A DNA stretch of 64,000 bases, taken from Oceanobacillus sp. Castelsardo (GTDB lineage Bacteria > Bacillota > Bacilli > Bacillales > Amphibacillaceae). Shown here one piece after another: positions 8,867 through 18,854 of the stretch. The notes below the pieces were generated by a model. It searched no databases. It was given only the letters and a program-made list of their open reading frames with translations, and had not been told where the DNA came from. A program made the translations under genes and the position numbers. Numbering within the stretch: the stretch's first letter is position 1; the number at the start of each line of letters is the position of its first letter. The DNA lies in assembly GCF_001659985.1 (NCBI RefSeq), contig NZ_LYCS01000004.1, positions 1-64,000 of the forward strand. The letters are read 5' to 3'.

Positions 8867-9412
8867 TTAGATAAGAAATTTTATAAAATAATAAAAGATG
8901 GCAAAAATCAGGCCAGTGATACTTGTATATTTTAAATACTTTAACTGTTTTATGTAACCTAAATAAAGCCAAAAAACAAAATTTAATATAATTGTAACAT
9001 TGACAAAAAAACTACCACTTGATAATGTTTTAGCTAAATGAATACTGAATAAAAGTATAATAAATAAAGCAATTATAAGAGCTATATGAGCCATAATGTC
9101 TGTACGTTTTTTTAAAGATTTAAAACACCATAACGTGTAAATAAAAAAAAGAAATAAAATAGCGAGTTGCAAAAGAGCTTCAAATCTCGTAAAATAAATC
9201 ACAAGAAAAGAAAACGGTAACAGCAATGTACATAGTACTAGTTGCAGAATAGGGATTACCTTTTGGAACGAGCTTGATTTAATGAAATCATCGCTCTCCC
9301 CCTTCGTATATAATGCCAAAAGATAATCACAATACGTCTCGGGTAGCATTTTATTTCTTTTCCAATAATTTATTTCATTAATAATAATATTGATGCGATT
9401 ATCATCAGGCAT
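8867..9412 (-). CDS. unrecognised four- to five-helix membrane protein
   Basis: I do not recognise this 181-residue protein. The first 45 residues are soluble and contain the motif EINYWKRNKMLPETYCDYLL, which recurs in my memory of several uncharacterised Bacillaceae membrane proteins. After it come hydrophobic segments at about 49-70, 78-95, 107-126, 135-150 and 160-180. No catalytic motif is visible. It has an SD (AGGAGATG) upstream of its ATG. It sits between cccA and sigA, where B. subtilis has no gene of this type that I can name, and is separated from sigA by a family 3 repeat. Confidence 0.65.
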   Translation of the reverse strand: MPDDNRINIIINEINYWKRNKMLPETYCDYLLALYTKGESDDFIKSSSFQKVIPILQLVLCTLLLPFSFLVIYFTRFEALLQLAILFLFFIYTLWCFKSLKKRTDIMAHIALIIALFIILLFSIHLAKTLSSGSFFVNVTIILNFVFWLYLGYIKQLKYLKYTSITGLIFAIFYYFIKFLI

Positions 9413-9445
9413 ATAGAGTCATCTCCTGAAAAACGAGATTAATTA

Positions 9446-9515
9446 GAAAACTTGACATTCGCCAAGCCGTTAGGCAAATGCCTTAGTTGCACTTATACAA
9501 AATAGAAAAAATTTT
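9446..9515 (+). repeat. family 3 intergenic repeat, full copy
   Basis: The segment GAAAACTTG-ACATTCGCC-AAGCCGTTA-GGCAAATGCCTTAGTTGCACTT and following AT-rich tail recurs at 54374 (short, same strand), 30601 (core only) and, inverted, at 54985-55043. It contains the self-complementary GGCAAATGCC. It lies between sigA and the unrecognised membrane gene. Confidence 0.7.
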
Positions 9516-9533
9516 TCTACCAAAGAGAAGAGC

Positions 9534-9559
9534 CATTGAAAACTCTTTCGTTTTCAATG
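9534..9559 (-). terminator. candidate terminator downstream of sigA
   Basis: CATTGAAAAC and GTTTTCAATG form a perfect 10-bp stem with a 6-base loop just after the sigA stop. The sequence following on the minus strand (GGCTCTTCTC) is only weakly T-rich, so the terminator is probable rather than certain. Confidence 0.55.
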
Positions 9560-9573
9560 ACTACAATCCTCAA

Positions 9574-10689
9574 TTAATCCATGAAGTCTTTTAGTCGTTT
9601 ACTACGACTAGGATGTCTAAGTTTACGTAAAGCTTTAGCTTCAATTTGACGGATACGTTCTCGAGTTACACCAAAAACTTTCCCTACCTCTTCAAGTGTT
9701 CGAGTACGTCCATCATCGAGACCAAAGCGAAGTCGTAAAACGTTCTCTTCTCTATCTGTTAACGTATCAAGAACATCTTCTAACTGTTCTTTAAGAAGTT
9801 CATATGCAGCATGATCTGATGGTGAAATAGCTTCCTGATCTTCAATAAAATCACCTAAATGGGAATCATCTTCTTCTCCAATAGGGGTCTCTAATGATAC
9901 GGGCTCCTGAGCGATTTTTAAAATTTCTCGAACTTTATCAGGTGCTAATTCCATTTCTTCACCAATTTCTTCTGGCGTCGGTTCTCTACCAAGATCCTGC
10001 AAAAGTGAACGTTGCACTCGAATTAATTTATTAATTGTTTCAACCATGTGAACCGGAATACGGATGGTTCTAGCTTGATCCGCGATTGCCCTAGTAATTG
10101 CCTGACGTATCCACCATGTTGCATACGTACTAAATTTAAAGCCTTTTCGATAATCAAACTTTTCTACAGCTTTCATCAGACCCATGTTACCTTCTTGAAT
10201 TAAGTCAAGAAATAACATTCCACGGCCAACATATCTTTTAGCTATACTTACAACCAATCTCAAGTTCGCTTCAGCTAGTCTTCTTTTTGCTTCCTCGTCG
10301 CCCTCTTCAATTCGGTTTGCAAGTTCGATCTCCTCCGCTGCGGAAAGTAGATTAACACGGCCAATTTCTTTCAAATACATCCTTACTGGATCATTGATTT
10401 TTATTCCAAGAGGCACACTTAAATCCTCTACATTAAATTCTTCTTCTTTGGCAATTTCCTTCATGTTAGGATCATCTTCAGATTCACCTATTACTTCAAC
10501 ACCTTGTTCTTCTAATTGTTCATAGAACTCATCCATTTGATCTGATTCAATCTCAAAGTTGGATAAACGGTCCGCAATTTCTTCATATGCTAAAGTTCCC
10601 CGTTTTTTCCCTAATTCCATTAAGCCTTCTTTAATTTGCTCAAGGGTTTCTGTTTCTTTAATTTGTTGTGATTGTTCCTTATCAGCCAT
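9574..10689 (-). CDS. sigA: primary RNA polymerase sigma factor SigA
   Basis: This is the housekeeping sigma factor (371 residues), which directs RNA polymerase to -35/-10 promoters. Visible are region 1.1 (first ~80), region 1.2 with [17 protein letters not shown], region 2 with the nearly invariant [17 protein letters not shown], region 3, and the helix-turn-helix of region 4.2 ([20 protein letters not shown]). The frame is open to 10713, but the ATG at 10689 follows GGAAGGAGGGGG and matches the family start MADK. It lies 32 bases after dnaG, forming the classic dnaG-sigA operon. Confidence 0.97.
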   Translation of the reverse strand: MADKEQSQQIKETETLEQIKEGLMELGKKRGTLAYEEIADRLSNFEIESDQMDEFYEQLEEQGVEVIGESEDDPNMKEIAKEEEFNVEDLSVPLGIKINDPVRMYLKEIGRVNLLSAAEEIELANRIEEGDEEAKRRLAEANLRLVVSIAKRYVGRGMLFLDLIQEGNMGLMKAVEKFDYRKGFKFSTYATWWIRQAITRAIADQARTIRIPVHMVETINKLIRVQRSLLQDLGREPTPEEIGEEMELAPDKVREILKIAQEPVSLETPIGEEDDSHLGDFIEDQEAISPSDHAAYELLKEQLEDVLDTLTDREENVLRLRFGLDDGRTRTLEEVGKVFGVTRERIRQIEAKALRKLRHPSRSKRLKDFMD

Positions 10690-10721
10690 GAGTCCCCCTC
10701 CTTCCAATTCCATAGAAAAAA

Positions 10722-12545
10722 TTAATTTGTGCGTTTCAATTGCTTCTGAATTTCAATAATTTGCATTGCAATTTGGGCAGCTTTTAATGGATCACTTTGC
10801 TGTTCGGCTAATTTTTGTTGCTCTTTTAATGTTTGAATATGAACATAATCGTCGTTTTGAAATTTTATAGTTCGAATATAATCACTAATTTCTTGATCAC
10901 TTATGTTATCTAATGTAGGATACATGGCTATCTCCGATGTTAGTTTCTGTAATTCAGGTTCATTCAATCTTTCTATAAACAAACTAACATTTGCTTCATT
11001 ACCCTCTTCATAAAAAGCATATAAATAAGTCGCAATGATTTTATGCAAATCCAAATTAAATTTTGCCCCTAACTCTTGCTGAACTTTTTCAGCAATTAAT
11101 TCATCTTGGAGCATGTAAGCTAATAACTTTCTTTCAGCATTTTGGTAAGCCGGTAATAGTTTCTTATTTTTTTGTTGAATATTTGCTCTTTTATTATGAC
11201 TATATCTAAGCGAATTATCCTTATTTCGAGACTGGTCTTCATATTTTCTTCTTTGGTTTTCCACGTCCTCTGTAAGTGATTCCATGGAAATATTAAACTC
11301 ATTATGAAGTTCCTTCAAATAATATTCTCTCTCGACCAAACTATTAAGGCTGGAAATTTCCCTTATCACTTTTTCTATATAGTCAATGCGATCTCCTTCC
11401 ACACTAAGATTATAATCCTTCTTAAGATATCGCATATAAAAGCTTAAATAAGTTTCACTCGTATCCAACACTTTGTTTTTGAAGGCTTCTCCCCCATTTA
11501 GTTTTATATAACTATCAGGATCTAAGCCTTCCTTTAAATTAGCAATTTTGACTTGGCATCCTACATTTTGAAGTAATTGGACTGCTTTATATGTTGCTTC
11601 AAGTCCAGCGTTATCTCCGTCATAACAGACAACTACCGTTTCAACATATCGTTTTAATAACTTAGCTTGTGTTTCTGTTAATGCAGTACCTAAAGTAGCA
11701 ATAACGTTTTTTATTCCTGCCTGATAGGAAGATATAACATCCAAATACCCTTCAAATAATATTACTTCACTTTCTTTACGAATATGTTTCTTTGCTAAAT
11801 CAAAATTGTATAAAATTTTTCCTTTTTGGAATAGCTCACTTTCAGGACTGTTCAAATATTTAGGTCCACCTTCTGCAATTAACCTTCCTCCAAATGCAAC
11901 GGTTTTACCTAAATGATTACGAATAGGAAATATAATTCTTCCTCTAAATCGGTCAGTTACACTATTGTCATTTTGTAAAGAAAGTAAACCTTCTTTCACC
12001 AATAAAGCTTGATTAAACCCCTTTTTCTTTAAAAATTCAGCGGTAAAACTTTTTGCTGTCGTAGCAAATCCTAACTGAAATTCATCAATAGCATGATCAT
12101 TTATTCCTCTTTCAATTAAATAGTGATACCCTTCCTTACCATCCCTTGTATGTCTCAATAAATGATGATATAGTTTCGTTAACCAATCAAAAGCTGATAA
12201 GACATTCTGGCTTTCTTGGGATATAGTAAACTCACTTTGATTGCTATTAATGGGAAGATCTATTCCACTACGCTTAGCTAAATGAGTGATTGCTTCAATA
12301 AAAGAGTACTTCTCCATTTCCATCATAAATGTAACGACATTGCCACCCTTACCACATCCAAAACAATGAAAAATTTGCTTATCTTGAGTGACTGAAAAAG
12401 AAGGTGTATTTTCACCATGGAAAGGACAAAGTCCAAAAAAGTTTTTACCTTGTTTTTTTAATTGGACATACTCTCCTATAACATCCACAATATCATTAGA
12501 CTTACGAACTTCCTCAATGATTTCCTCTGGTATTTGATAGGCCAT
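10722..12545 (-). CDS. dnaG: DNA primase
   Basis: DnaG makes the RNA primers for DNA replication. The 607-residue protein has the N-terminal zinc ribbon ([11 protein letters not shown] near 40 and CFGCGKGG near 62), the catalytic TOPRIM core (ILFEGYLDV near residue 260 and CYDGDNAG near 306) and a C-terminal helicase-binding region from about 440. I place the start at the ATG at 12545, preceded by GGTGG at 5 bases, rather than the ATG 12 bases further upstream which lacks an SD. It is followed by sigA. YqxD, which precedes dnaG in B. subtilis, is not present. Confidence 0.95.
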   Translation of the reverse strand: MAYQIPEEIIEEVRKSNDIVDVIGEYVQLKKQGKNFFGLCPFHGENTPSFSVTQDKQIFHCFGCGKGGNVVTFMMEMEKYSFIEAITHLAKRSGIDLPINSNQSEFTISQESQNVLSAFDWLTKLYHHLLRHTRDGKEGYHYLIERGINDHAIDEFQLGFATTAKSFTAEFLKKKGFNQALLVKEGLLSLQNDNSVTDRFRGRIIFPIRNHLGKTVAFGGRLIAEGGPKYLNSPESELFQKGKILYNFDLAKKHIRKESEVILFEGYLDVISSYQAGIKNVIATLGTALTETQAKLLKRYVETVVVCYDGDNAGLEATYKAVQLLQNVGCQVKIANLKEGLDPDSYIKLNGGEAFKNKVLDTSETYLSFYMRYLKKDYNLSVEGDRIDYIEKVIREISSLNSLVEREYYLKELHNEFNISMESLTEDVENQRRKYEDQSRNKDNSLRYSHNKRANIQQKNKKLLPAYQNAERKLLAYMLQDELIAEKVQQELGAKFNLDLHKIIATYLYAFYEEGNEANVSLFIERLNEPELQKLTSEIAMYPTLDNISDQEISDYIRTIKFQNDDYVHIQTLKEQQKLAEQQSDPLKAAQIAMQIIEIQKQLKRTN

Positions 12546-12929
12546 TTGAACCACCATACTTTAATTATTCGATATAAACTAAAATAATCCTTCATGTTTC
12601 GACATTTTTTTCTTAAACTAGAAAAAAATTTCTACCCTAATGAGTGAATAATGGAAGGATAGTGAGTAATCTATAAGGTCGCCATTTAATAGGCTTAATG
12701 TATAATTCTACATAATATTGTAAGATTCCTTCTTTATCCTAGATGTTTTATTTTTCAGAATATGTCTAAGTTACTTCACTTTACTATATATATATCTTTA
12801 CACAAATAATTATTATAATACAATATTAATAAAATTTCTATAAAAACGTTTTAAAATTTTCCAATCAGAAGAAAAACATTCTACAACAGTAACGTGTAGA
12901 ATGTTTTATCCTTCTATTATATACCTTCA
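12546..12929. other. 384-base AT-rich gap before dnaG
   Basis: No open reading frame with family resemblance is visible. The right end holds the yqfL terminator. The rest, very rich in A and T, should contain the promoter for the dnaG-sigA operon. A minus-strand TATAAT is present near 12813, but I see no convincing -35 element with it, so I do not assign a promoter. Confidence 0.6.
12873..12907 (-). terminator. intrinsic terminator downstream of yqfL
   Basis: On the minus strand AAAACATTCTACA pairs with TGTAGAATGTTTT around a 9-base loop and runs into TTTTTCTTC, immediately beyond the yqfL stop. Confidence 0.85.
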
Positions 12930-13733
12930 TTACTTGTGAATCTTTTGTAAAATCACATTCGCAGTTTCTTCTACTGCTTTATTAGAAACGTCTATTACTT
13001 TACAACCTATTCTTTCCACTATTTTATTAAAATAGTCAAGCTCTTGAGAAATTCTATCAATATTTGCATATGTTGCTTGATTCCCCAAACCCAAAGCTTT
13101 TAAACGCTCTTTTCTAATTTCATTTAGTTTTTCTGGTCGAATACTTAAACCTATGCATTTAGCTGGATCCACCTCAAATAATTCTTCCGGTGGGTCAACT
13201 TCAGGTACAATTGGTACGTTGGCAACTTTTAATCGTTTATGAGCCAAGTATTGGGATAGCGGAGTTTTAGAAGTCCGTGAAACTCCAATCAGTATAATAT
13301 CGGCTCGTGCAATCCCACGTGGATCTCTACCATCATCGTACTTCACAGCAAACTCTATTGCCTCTACTCGTTTAAAGTAATCTTCATCAAGCTTATGAAC
13401 TAATCCAGCTTCTAATCTAGGTTCCTTTTTGAAAACACGTTCCATCGCACTAATCATAGGTCCCATAATATCAATAACTTCTATTTTTAACTTACTGGCT
13501 TGATCATTTAAATAGTTTCTTAATGTTGGATTAACCAAAGTAAAACCGATTAAACCATCGTTTTCGATAGCCAACTGCAACGTTTCATCAATGGTTTGTT
13601 GATCCTCCACATACGGAATCCGTGAAATTTTATAATCTTGACTATTAAATTGACTTAAGCCTGCTTTCACTACTAATTCTGCAGTTTCCCCAACGGAATC
13701 CGATATAACATAAACAAGTCGTTCGGAACTCAT
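12930..13733 (-). CDS. yqfL: pyruvate, phosphate dikinase regulatory protein (DUF299)
   Basis: The 267-residue protein belongs to the DUF299 family of bifunctional ADP-dependent kinase / phosphate-dependent phosphorylases that switch pyruvate phosphate dikinase or PEP synthase off and on. It has the N-terminal [11 protein letters not shown] signature and a P-loop-like [15 protein letters not shown] near residue 151. It is next to ccpN, which represses gluconeogenic genes; in B. subtilis YqfL is required for CcpN-dependent control, so the pair forms a carbon-flow regulatory unit. No ppdK is in the window. Confidence 0.9.
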   Translation of the reverse strand: MSSERLVYVISDSVGETAELVVKAGLSQFNSQDYKISRIPYVEDQQTIDETLQLAIENDGLIGFTLVNPTLRNYLNDQASKLKIEVIDIMGPMISAMERVFKKEPRLEAGLVHKLDEDYFKRVEAIEFAVKYDDGRDPRGIARADIILIGVSRTSKTPLSQYLAHKRLKVANVPIVPEVDPPEELFEVDPAKCIGLSIRPEKLNEIRKERLKALGLGNQATYANIDRISQELDYFNKIVERIGCKVIDVSNKAVEETANVILQKIHK

Positions 13734-13757
13734 AGCCTACCTCTCCATTCTTACAAA

Positions 13758-14387
13758 TTAAACATTCTTCGCTGAAGCCAGTTCTACAAAAACTCTAGTA
13801 ATTGTTGTTTTCGTTACTCTTCCAACAACCGTTAAACCATTTTCAACATCTTTTACTACGGGCATTCCATCAATTTGTTTATTTATTAGTTTCTGCGCAA
13901 CATCGATTAATGAATCATCTTTTCGACAAACCGTAATGTTAGGCATTCTTGTCATAATTATGTGGACAGCGATACTGTTAAGATCTTGTTGTCCAATGCT
14001 TGCACGTAATAAATCTTTACGTGACAAAACACCAGACAAACAACCCTTATCATTTAGTACAAATAGTGTTCCAACATCTTCAAGAAACATCGTTGAAATG
14101 GCATCATAAACGGATACGTCCTCTTTTACAACAATAGGTATTTGTTGGAATTCTGCTACTTTATATTTTTTTATTTTCTCTGATAACAATTCAAATCCAG
14201 TTTTACCCGTGTAGAAATATCCCACTCTGGGCCTTGCATCAAGAAATCCGGACATTGTTAAAATGGCTAAGTCTGGACGTAATGTTGCACGTGTTAAACT
14301 TAACTTTTCCGCAATATTTTCACCGGTTATCGGGCCGTTCTCTTTAACAATCTCAATAATCTCCTCTTGCCTTTTTGATAATTCCAC
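13758..14387 (-). CDS. ccpN: gluconeogenesis transcriptional repressor CcpN
   Basis: CcpN (YqzB) represses gapB and pckA in B. subtilis when glucose is present. This 209-residue version has an N-terminal winged helix-turn-helix (residues 1-60, with GPITGENIAEKLSLTRATLRPDLA split over the helices) followed by two CBS domains (about 75-135 and 145-205), which sense adenine nucleotides. It lies 24 bases before yqfL in the same orientation. Confidence 0.92.
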   Translation of the reverse strand: MELSKRQEEIIEIVKENGPITGENIAEKLSLTRATLRPDLAILTMSGFLDARPRVGYFYTGKTGFELLSEKIKKYKVAEFQQIPIVVKEDVSVYDAISTMFLEDVGTLFVLNDKGCLSGVLSRKDLLRASIGQQDLNSIAVHIIMTRMPNITVCRKDDSLIDVAQKLINKQIDGMPVVKDVENGLTVVGRVTKTTITRVFVELASAKNV

Positions 14388-14521
14388 CCTTTCACCACCT
14401 TACAAATGTAACACACTATTAAGAATAATTATATACTATTTATATTAGAAAGGGAATTTAGGTTAACATTCATATTTAACTTATTGAATTTTGTCTGAAG
14501 TATGGCCGCTTTCACTTTAGT

Positions 14522-16606
14522 TCATTGATGCTGTTTCCATTCAATTAATGTTAATTCGGCATATTTTTTAATCATATTTGCAATATTATTCACTAATGCC
14601 AAACGATTATTTCTCACATTTTCATCATCTGCCATAACCATATTGTTATCGAAGAAATCATGTATTGGCTTGGATAAATTACTTAGATGTAATAAAGCCT
14701 CTTCCGCATCAAAGTCTTCTAAAGCTTGACTATAATCTGCAGCAATATTTTGATATGTTTCATATAGAGCATTTTCAGACTCTGTTTCAAACCATTTTGC
14801 ATCAATATTCATATTTTCCGTTTTATCAGCTAAGTTAAGTACTCGCACTAATGCTTCTTCAATCGATTTGAAATCTGGATCATTGCGTCTTTCAGATAAT
14901 ACTCTTGCTTTTTCCTCTGTAAATACATAAACACCTATGCCATTATTCGTAACAGCTTGAATGATATCTGATTCAATATTGCTCTCTTTTAATAAATAAG
15001 AAGCACGTTGTTGGAAAAATTCTTTTAATGCTTTTGTAACTTCTTCTTTATTGTCGATTTCAATTTCGGTATTTCTATAGATTGATTTTGCTATTTCTAA
15101 AAGAAATTCTAGAGAGATATTCCATTTATTCCCACTTAAAATCCGTAATATTCCTGCAGCTTGGCGACGTAAACCATAAGGATCTTGAGAACCAGTTGGT
15201 ATTAAACCAATTGAAATACAGCCTACAATGGTATCTAATTTATCCGCTATGCTAACAATGGATCCTATTTGAGTTTCCGGTAAGTCTCCATTAGCCTGTT
15301 TTGGTAAATAATGTTCTCTTACCGCTTTAGCTATCTCTTCATCTTCACCAAAAATGATAGCGTATTTCTCTCCGATGATACCTTGAAGCTCCGTGAATTC
15401 GTCCACCATATTTGTCATTAAATCAAATTTACTAATTTCGGCTGCTCTAATTGCTTTATTCATCGTTACATCATCAAGTTGTAATTCTTTACAAATCTCT
15501 TTTGTAATAGAGATAACCCGATTGACTTTATCTGTATAAGTTCCTAATTTCACTTGGAAAACTACACGTTGTAATTTCTCTAAATAGAAATCGATGGAAT
15601 GTTTTTGATCCTCTTCATAGAAAAATTCCGCATCTGACAACCTTGCACGTAATACTTTTTCATTCCCTTTAACCACGGTTGAAATGGAATAATCATCCCC
15701 ATTTCGAACACCTATGAATTTTGCTAACAATTCCTGCTTATTAGACATAACCGGAAAATATCTCTGATGTTCTTTCATTGAAGTTATTAATACTTCAGAC
15801 GGCAATTGTAAATATTCTTCCTCGAATGAGCCTAAAAATACAGTAGGATATTCTACTAAATTACGCACTTCATTTAAAAGGTCTTTATCAACGGGAATAA
15901 TAACATTTTCTTTCTCTTCCAAATTTTTAATTTGTTCTACTATCATTTGTTCACGTTCATTTGAATCCACGATAACATATTCCTTACGAAGTAGTGATTC
16001 ATATTGTTGGGCTTCTTGGATTGTTATTTCATTCCCTAAGAACCTGTGACCGAATGTTTGATTTCCAGTTTCGACTGTCGCCACTTCAAACCGAACAACT
16101 TCCTCACCAAAGAGCGCAACTAGCCATCGTATAGGACGAGCATATCGCATTGTTTGTGTAGACCATCGCATGTTCTTTCCAAACTGAATGGACTCTATTA
16201 TTTTTTTAAATTCTGGTAATAGATCAAAGGTTTTTTGACCCTTAATATGTTTTTTCACATAGATATAAGAGGTTCCTTTAATCTCTTTAAGATATATATC
16301 ATCTACTGTCTTCCCTTGACCTTTCGTAAAACCAATAGCCGCTTTTGTCCAATTACCATCCGCATCTTTTGCTATACTTTCGGATGGGCCTTTCACTTCT
16401 TCTTCAACACTTTCTTGTATTTCTCCCATGTTGCTAATTAGGACAGCCAATCTTCTAGGAGTAGAATATGTTTTAATATTGTCGAAGGAGATGCGCAATT
16501 CTGTTAACCATTTTGTTGTTTTATCTAATAATTGCTTTTCGGCATCATCAACAAACCGAGCAGGTAATTCCTCTAAACCAATTTCAAATAATGCATTTTT
16601 TGCCAT
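14522..16606 (-). CDS. glyS: glycyl-tRNA synthetase beta subunit
   Basis: The 694-residue beta subunit of the alpha2-beta2 glycyl-tRNA synthetase recognises tRNA-Gly. It has the family N-terminus (LFEIGLEELPARFVDDA), a central HD-like region, KAIRAAEISKFDLMTNMV and the C-terminal anticodon-binding domain. The ATG directly abuts the glyQ stop codon, so the two subunits are translationally coupled in equal amounts. Control is by the glycine T-box upstream of glyQ. Confidence 0.96.
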   Translation of the reverse strand: MAKNALFEIGLEELPARFVDDAEKQLLDKTTKWLTELRISFDNIKTYSTPRRLAVLISNMGEIQESVEEEVKGPSESIAKDADGNWTKAAIGFTKGQGKTVDDIYLKEIKGTSYIYVKKHIKGQKTFDLLPEFKKIIESIQFGKNMRWSTQTMRYARPIRWLVALFGEEVVRFEVATVETGNQTFGHRFLGNEITIQEAQQYESLLRKEYVIVDSNEREQMIVEQIKNLEEKENVIIPVDKDLLNEVRNLVEYPTVFLGSFEEEYLQLPSEVLITSMKEHQRYFPVMSNKQELLAKFIGVRNGDDYSISTVVKGNEKVLRARLSDAEFFYEEDQKHSIDFYLEKLQRVVFQVKLGTYTDKVNRVISITKEICKELQLDDVTMNKAIRAAEISKFDLMTNMVDEFTELQGIIGEKYAIIFGEDEEIAKAVREHYLPKQANGDLPETQIGSIVSIADKLDTIVGCISIGLIPTGSQDPYGLRRQAAGILRILSGNKWNISLEFLLEIAKSIYRNTEIEIDNKEEVTKALKEFFQQRASYLLKESNIESDIIQAVTNNGIGVYVFTEEKARVLSERRNDPDFKSIEEALVRVLNLADKTENMNIDAKWFETESENALYETYQNIAADYSQALEDFDAEEALLHLSNLSKPIHDFFDNNMVMADDENVRNNRLALVNNIANMIKKYAELTLIEWKQHQ

Positions 16607-17485
16607 TTATTTCTCCTCCTTATTTAACATAGGGTATCCAAGACGTTCGCGCTCAGCAACATACGCTTTTGCAATATTTCGTGCTAAATTACGAATCCGT
16701 GAAATATAACCTGTACGCTCCGTAACAGAAATAACTCCTTTTGCATCTAGTAAATTGAATGTATGGGAACATTTCAATACATAGTCATAGGCTGGAAATA
16801 CAAGGCCTTTTTCCATTGTTGTTTTTGCTTCTTGCTCGTACATTGTGAACAACTCAAATAGCATTTCTGTATTGGACTCTTCAAACGTATATTTAGAATG
16901 TTCATACTCGGGCTGATAAAAAATATCACGAATCGTTACACCGTTGTTCCACTCCAAATCAAATACGTTTTCTTTATTTTGAATGTAGGAGGCTAAACGT
17001 TCTATACCGTAAGTTAGCTCTACAGCAACTGGGTTTGCTTCTAAACCACCGATTTGCTGGAAATAAGTAAACTGAGTAATTTCCATTCCATCTAACCATA
17101 CTTCCCAACCTAAGCCGGCAGCGCCTAATGTAGGATTTTCCCAATTATCTTCAACGAAGCGAATATCATGTTCCAATGGGTTAACACCTAATTCTTTTAA
17201 AGAGTCTAAATATAACTCTTGTATATTATCGGGAGAAGGTTTCATAATTACTTGGAATTGGTGGTGTTGGTACAATCTATTTGGGTTTTCACCATAGCGA
17301 CCATCATTGGGCCTTCTAGACGGTTCCACATAAGCTACGTTCCAAGGTTCCGGTCCTAAACTTCTTAGCAATGTCATTGGAGACATTGTTCCTGCACCTT
17401 TTTCAACATCATAAGCCTGCATTAAAATACAGTTCTGATTCGACCAGTATTTTTGAAGAGTTAATATCATTTCCTGGATATTCAT
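16607..17485 (-). CDS. glyQ: glycyl-tRNA synthetase alpha subunit
   Basis: The 292-residue alpha subunit carries the class II synthetase catalytic core that activates glycine. Recognisable are [10 protein letters not shown]-like [14 protein letters not shown], the motif 2 region [17 protein letters not shown] and [12 protein letters not shown]. It is the first gene after a T-box leader and is followed without a gap by glyS. RBS GGAGGAAT precedes the ATG. Confidence 0.97.
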   Translation of the reverse strand: MNIQEMILTLQKYWSNQNCILMQAYDVEKGAGTMSPMTLLRSLGPEPWNVAYVEPSRRPNDGRYGENPNRLYQHHQFQVIMKPSPDNIQELYLDSLKELGVNPLEHDIRFVEDNWENPTLGAAGLGWEVWLDGMEITQFTYFQQIGGLEANPVAVELTYGIERLASYIQNKENVFDLEWNNGVTIRDIFYQPEYEHSKYTFEESNTEMLFELFTMYEQEAKTTMEKGLVFPAYDYVLKCSHTFNLLDAKGVISVTERTGYISRIRNLARNIAKAYVAERERLGYPMLNKEEK

Positions 17486-17519
17486 ATCAATTCATTCCTC
17501 CTAAAATTAGAAATAGGAA

Positions 17520-17725
17520 AAGCCGTCCCTATGTCTTATTCACACAAGACATAGGGACGGCTTTTACCGCGGTTCCACCCTACTTGCTCAAAGTTTTGAG
17601 CCACTTTATAAAACATGCTCCGGAGCGCCTTTCTCTGTATCCCTATTATCCAGCTTGCACCATCCTGGACTCGCTTAAAATAGGTATTACAGATACTCCT
17701 CTCCTTCTCTGCACAATCTATTTTT
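17520..17725 (-). ncRNA. glycine T-box riboswitch leader of glyQS
   Basis: On the minus strand the leader contains the T-box core AGGGTGGAACCGCGG (about 17567-17581) that pairs with the free acceptor end of uncharged tRNA-Gly, followed by a terminator hairpin of about 18 bp (17521-17560, AAGCCGTCCCTATGTC / GACATAGGGACGGCTT) ending in TTTT. In stem I the sequence GAGAAAGGCGCTCC places a GGC glycine codon (17627-17629) where B. subtilis glyQS has its specifier. Uncharged tRNA-Gly is expected to favour the antiterminator and allow glyQS expression. Confidence 0.95.
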
Positions 17726-17741
17726 ATCGAATTATGTACAA

Positions 17742-17770
17742 ATCATACTGTAACATTAAAAACTTGTCAA
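17742..17770 (-). promoter_or_regulatory. sigma-A promoter of the glyQS T-box transcript
   Basis: On the minus strand TTGACA (17765-17770) and TATGAT (17742-17747) are separated by exactly 17 bases. The start site would fall just upstream of stem I of the T-box. Confidence 0.85.
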
Positions 17771-17804
17771 CTTTTACCTGGGGGTTAAGGGAATTTTCGC
17801 TACT

Positions 17805-18548
17805 TTATTTCAGTAAATCTATTTGGTTTAAAAATTTACGTGCCTTTATATAATATCCACCATAATGATCATAATAACTATCTAGAATTTGTCTAACTAT
17901 ATTTTTATTTTCATCTTTAACTGAGATATTGTTCACTCTTTCCAATCCAATTTCAGAAAAAATGTATAGTAGTTTAGGCAATGGGGTTGGTAAAAAGGTC
18001 GAATCTAAATCTACATGTCTACAACGAGAACATAAAATTCCACCTTCTTTTATCGAAAAGACAACAAGTTCCTCCTTTTTTCCGCAATTAACACAACTAT
18101 CTACCTTTGGAGCAAATCCACCTATCTTATATAATTTCATTTCATACATGATAACAGGTATCTCACAATTCTCATTTCCTGCGATATAATCCATCGTATG
18201 TTGTAATTGTTCAAAAATATAGGCTTCACTATTACGGTCTTCCAATAATTTATCTGTTAGCTCCATTATATAAGCTGTATAGGCTGTCTTTATTATATCT
18301 TCACGAATTATACGATTAGAATTAATAATTTCCCCCTGCTGAATCGTACTTAACCCTTTGCTCATATAAATAAAAAATTGAGCAAAGATGAATGGCTGCG
18401 TCACCGCAGCCATTCTACTTTTCGGCTTTTTTGCACCTCGAGCCAATGCAGTAATCTTTCCAAACTTCTTACTAAATATAGTTACTATCTTATGTGTTTC
18501 TCCATAATCTCTGGATTTCATTACAATCCCATTAATTTTTTCAAGCAT
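17805..18548 (-). CDS. recO: DNA repair protein RecO
   Basis: RecO mediates loading of RecA onto SSB-coated DNA in recombinational repair. The 247-residue protein has an N-terminal OB fold (GIVMKSRDYGETHKIVTIFS) and a C-terminal helical domain with a four-cysteine zinc site, CVNCG near 151 and CSRCR near 176. It is next to yqzL and era, as in B. subtilis. Confidence 0.94.
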   Translation of the reverse strand: MLEKINGIVMKSRDYGETHKIVTIFSKKFGKITALARGAKKPKSRMAAVTQPFIFAQFFIYMSKGLSTIQQGEIINSNRIIREDIIKTAYTAYIMELTDKLLEDRNSEAYIFEQLQHTMDYIAGNENCEIPVIMYEMKLYKIGGFAPKVDSCVNCGKKEELVVFSIKEGGILCSRCRHVDLDSTFLPTPLPKLLYIFSEIGLERVNNISVKDENKNIVRQILDSYYDHYGGYYIKARKFLNQIDLLK

Positions 18549-18606
18549 ATCAATTCACCTTCTCCAAATAGATATGCCGAGAACGGGTCTAAAAACTAAG
18601 GTTACA

Positions 18607-18753
18607 TTATTTTGATTCTAACGGTGATTCTTTCTCGATTTCCATTTGACCAAATTCAATAGAATTATGGTGGTCATTTTCTAGCTCCTTAAACAATAAA
18701 TACGATTCAATACTTCCAGTTTCTTTAAAGAGTTTCCATGTAAGGTCGATCAC
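18607..18753 (-). CDS. yqzL: YqzL family small protein
   Basis: This is a 48-residue open frame starting at GTG, with AAAGGTGGG seven bases upstream. Its first part, M-I-D-L-T-W-K-L-F-K-E-T-G followed by YLLFKELE, matches the Bacillaceae YqzL family (DUF in B. subtilis: MLDFTWKVF, YLLFKELE), and the position between era and recO is the conserved one. Function is unknown. It lies only 58 bases from the recO start and is likely co-transcribed with era and recO. Confidence 0.88.
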   Translation of the reverse strand: MIDLTWKLFKETGSIESYLLFKELENDHHNSIEFGQMEIEKESPLESK

Positions 18754-18854
18754 GAAAAAACCCACCTTTCAGTAAATTTGTGATAATGTAACGTATCCTT
18801 AGGTTGACCCAGACTCAACCAATCATAAGTTAAAAAATTTACCAAGTATACCAA

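Noticed and set aside
17371-17853. Plus-strand frame of 160 codons over the glyQ leader
   Set aside because: It is the antisense reading of glyQ, the T-box and the recO end.
18795-18825. GGTTGA/TCAACC hairpin between yqzL and era as a terminator
   Set aside because: The stem is only six base pairs and has no T-run on the era side, so read-through is expected.
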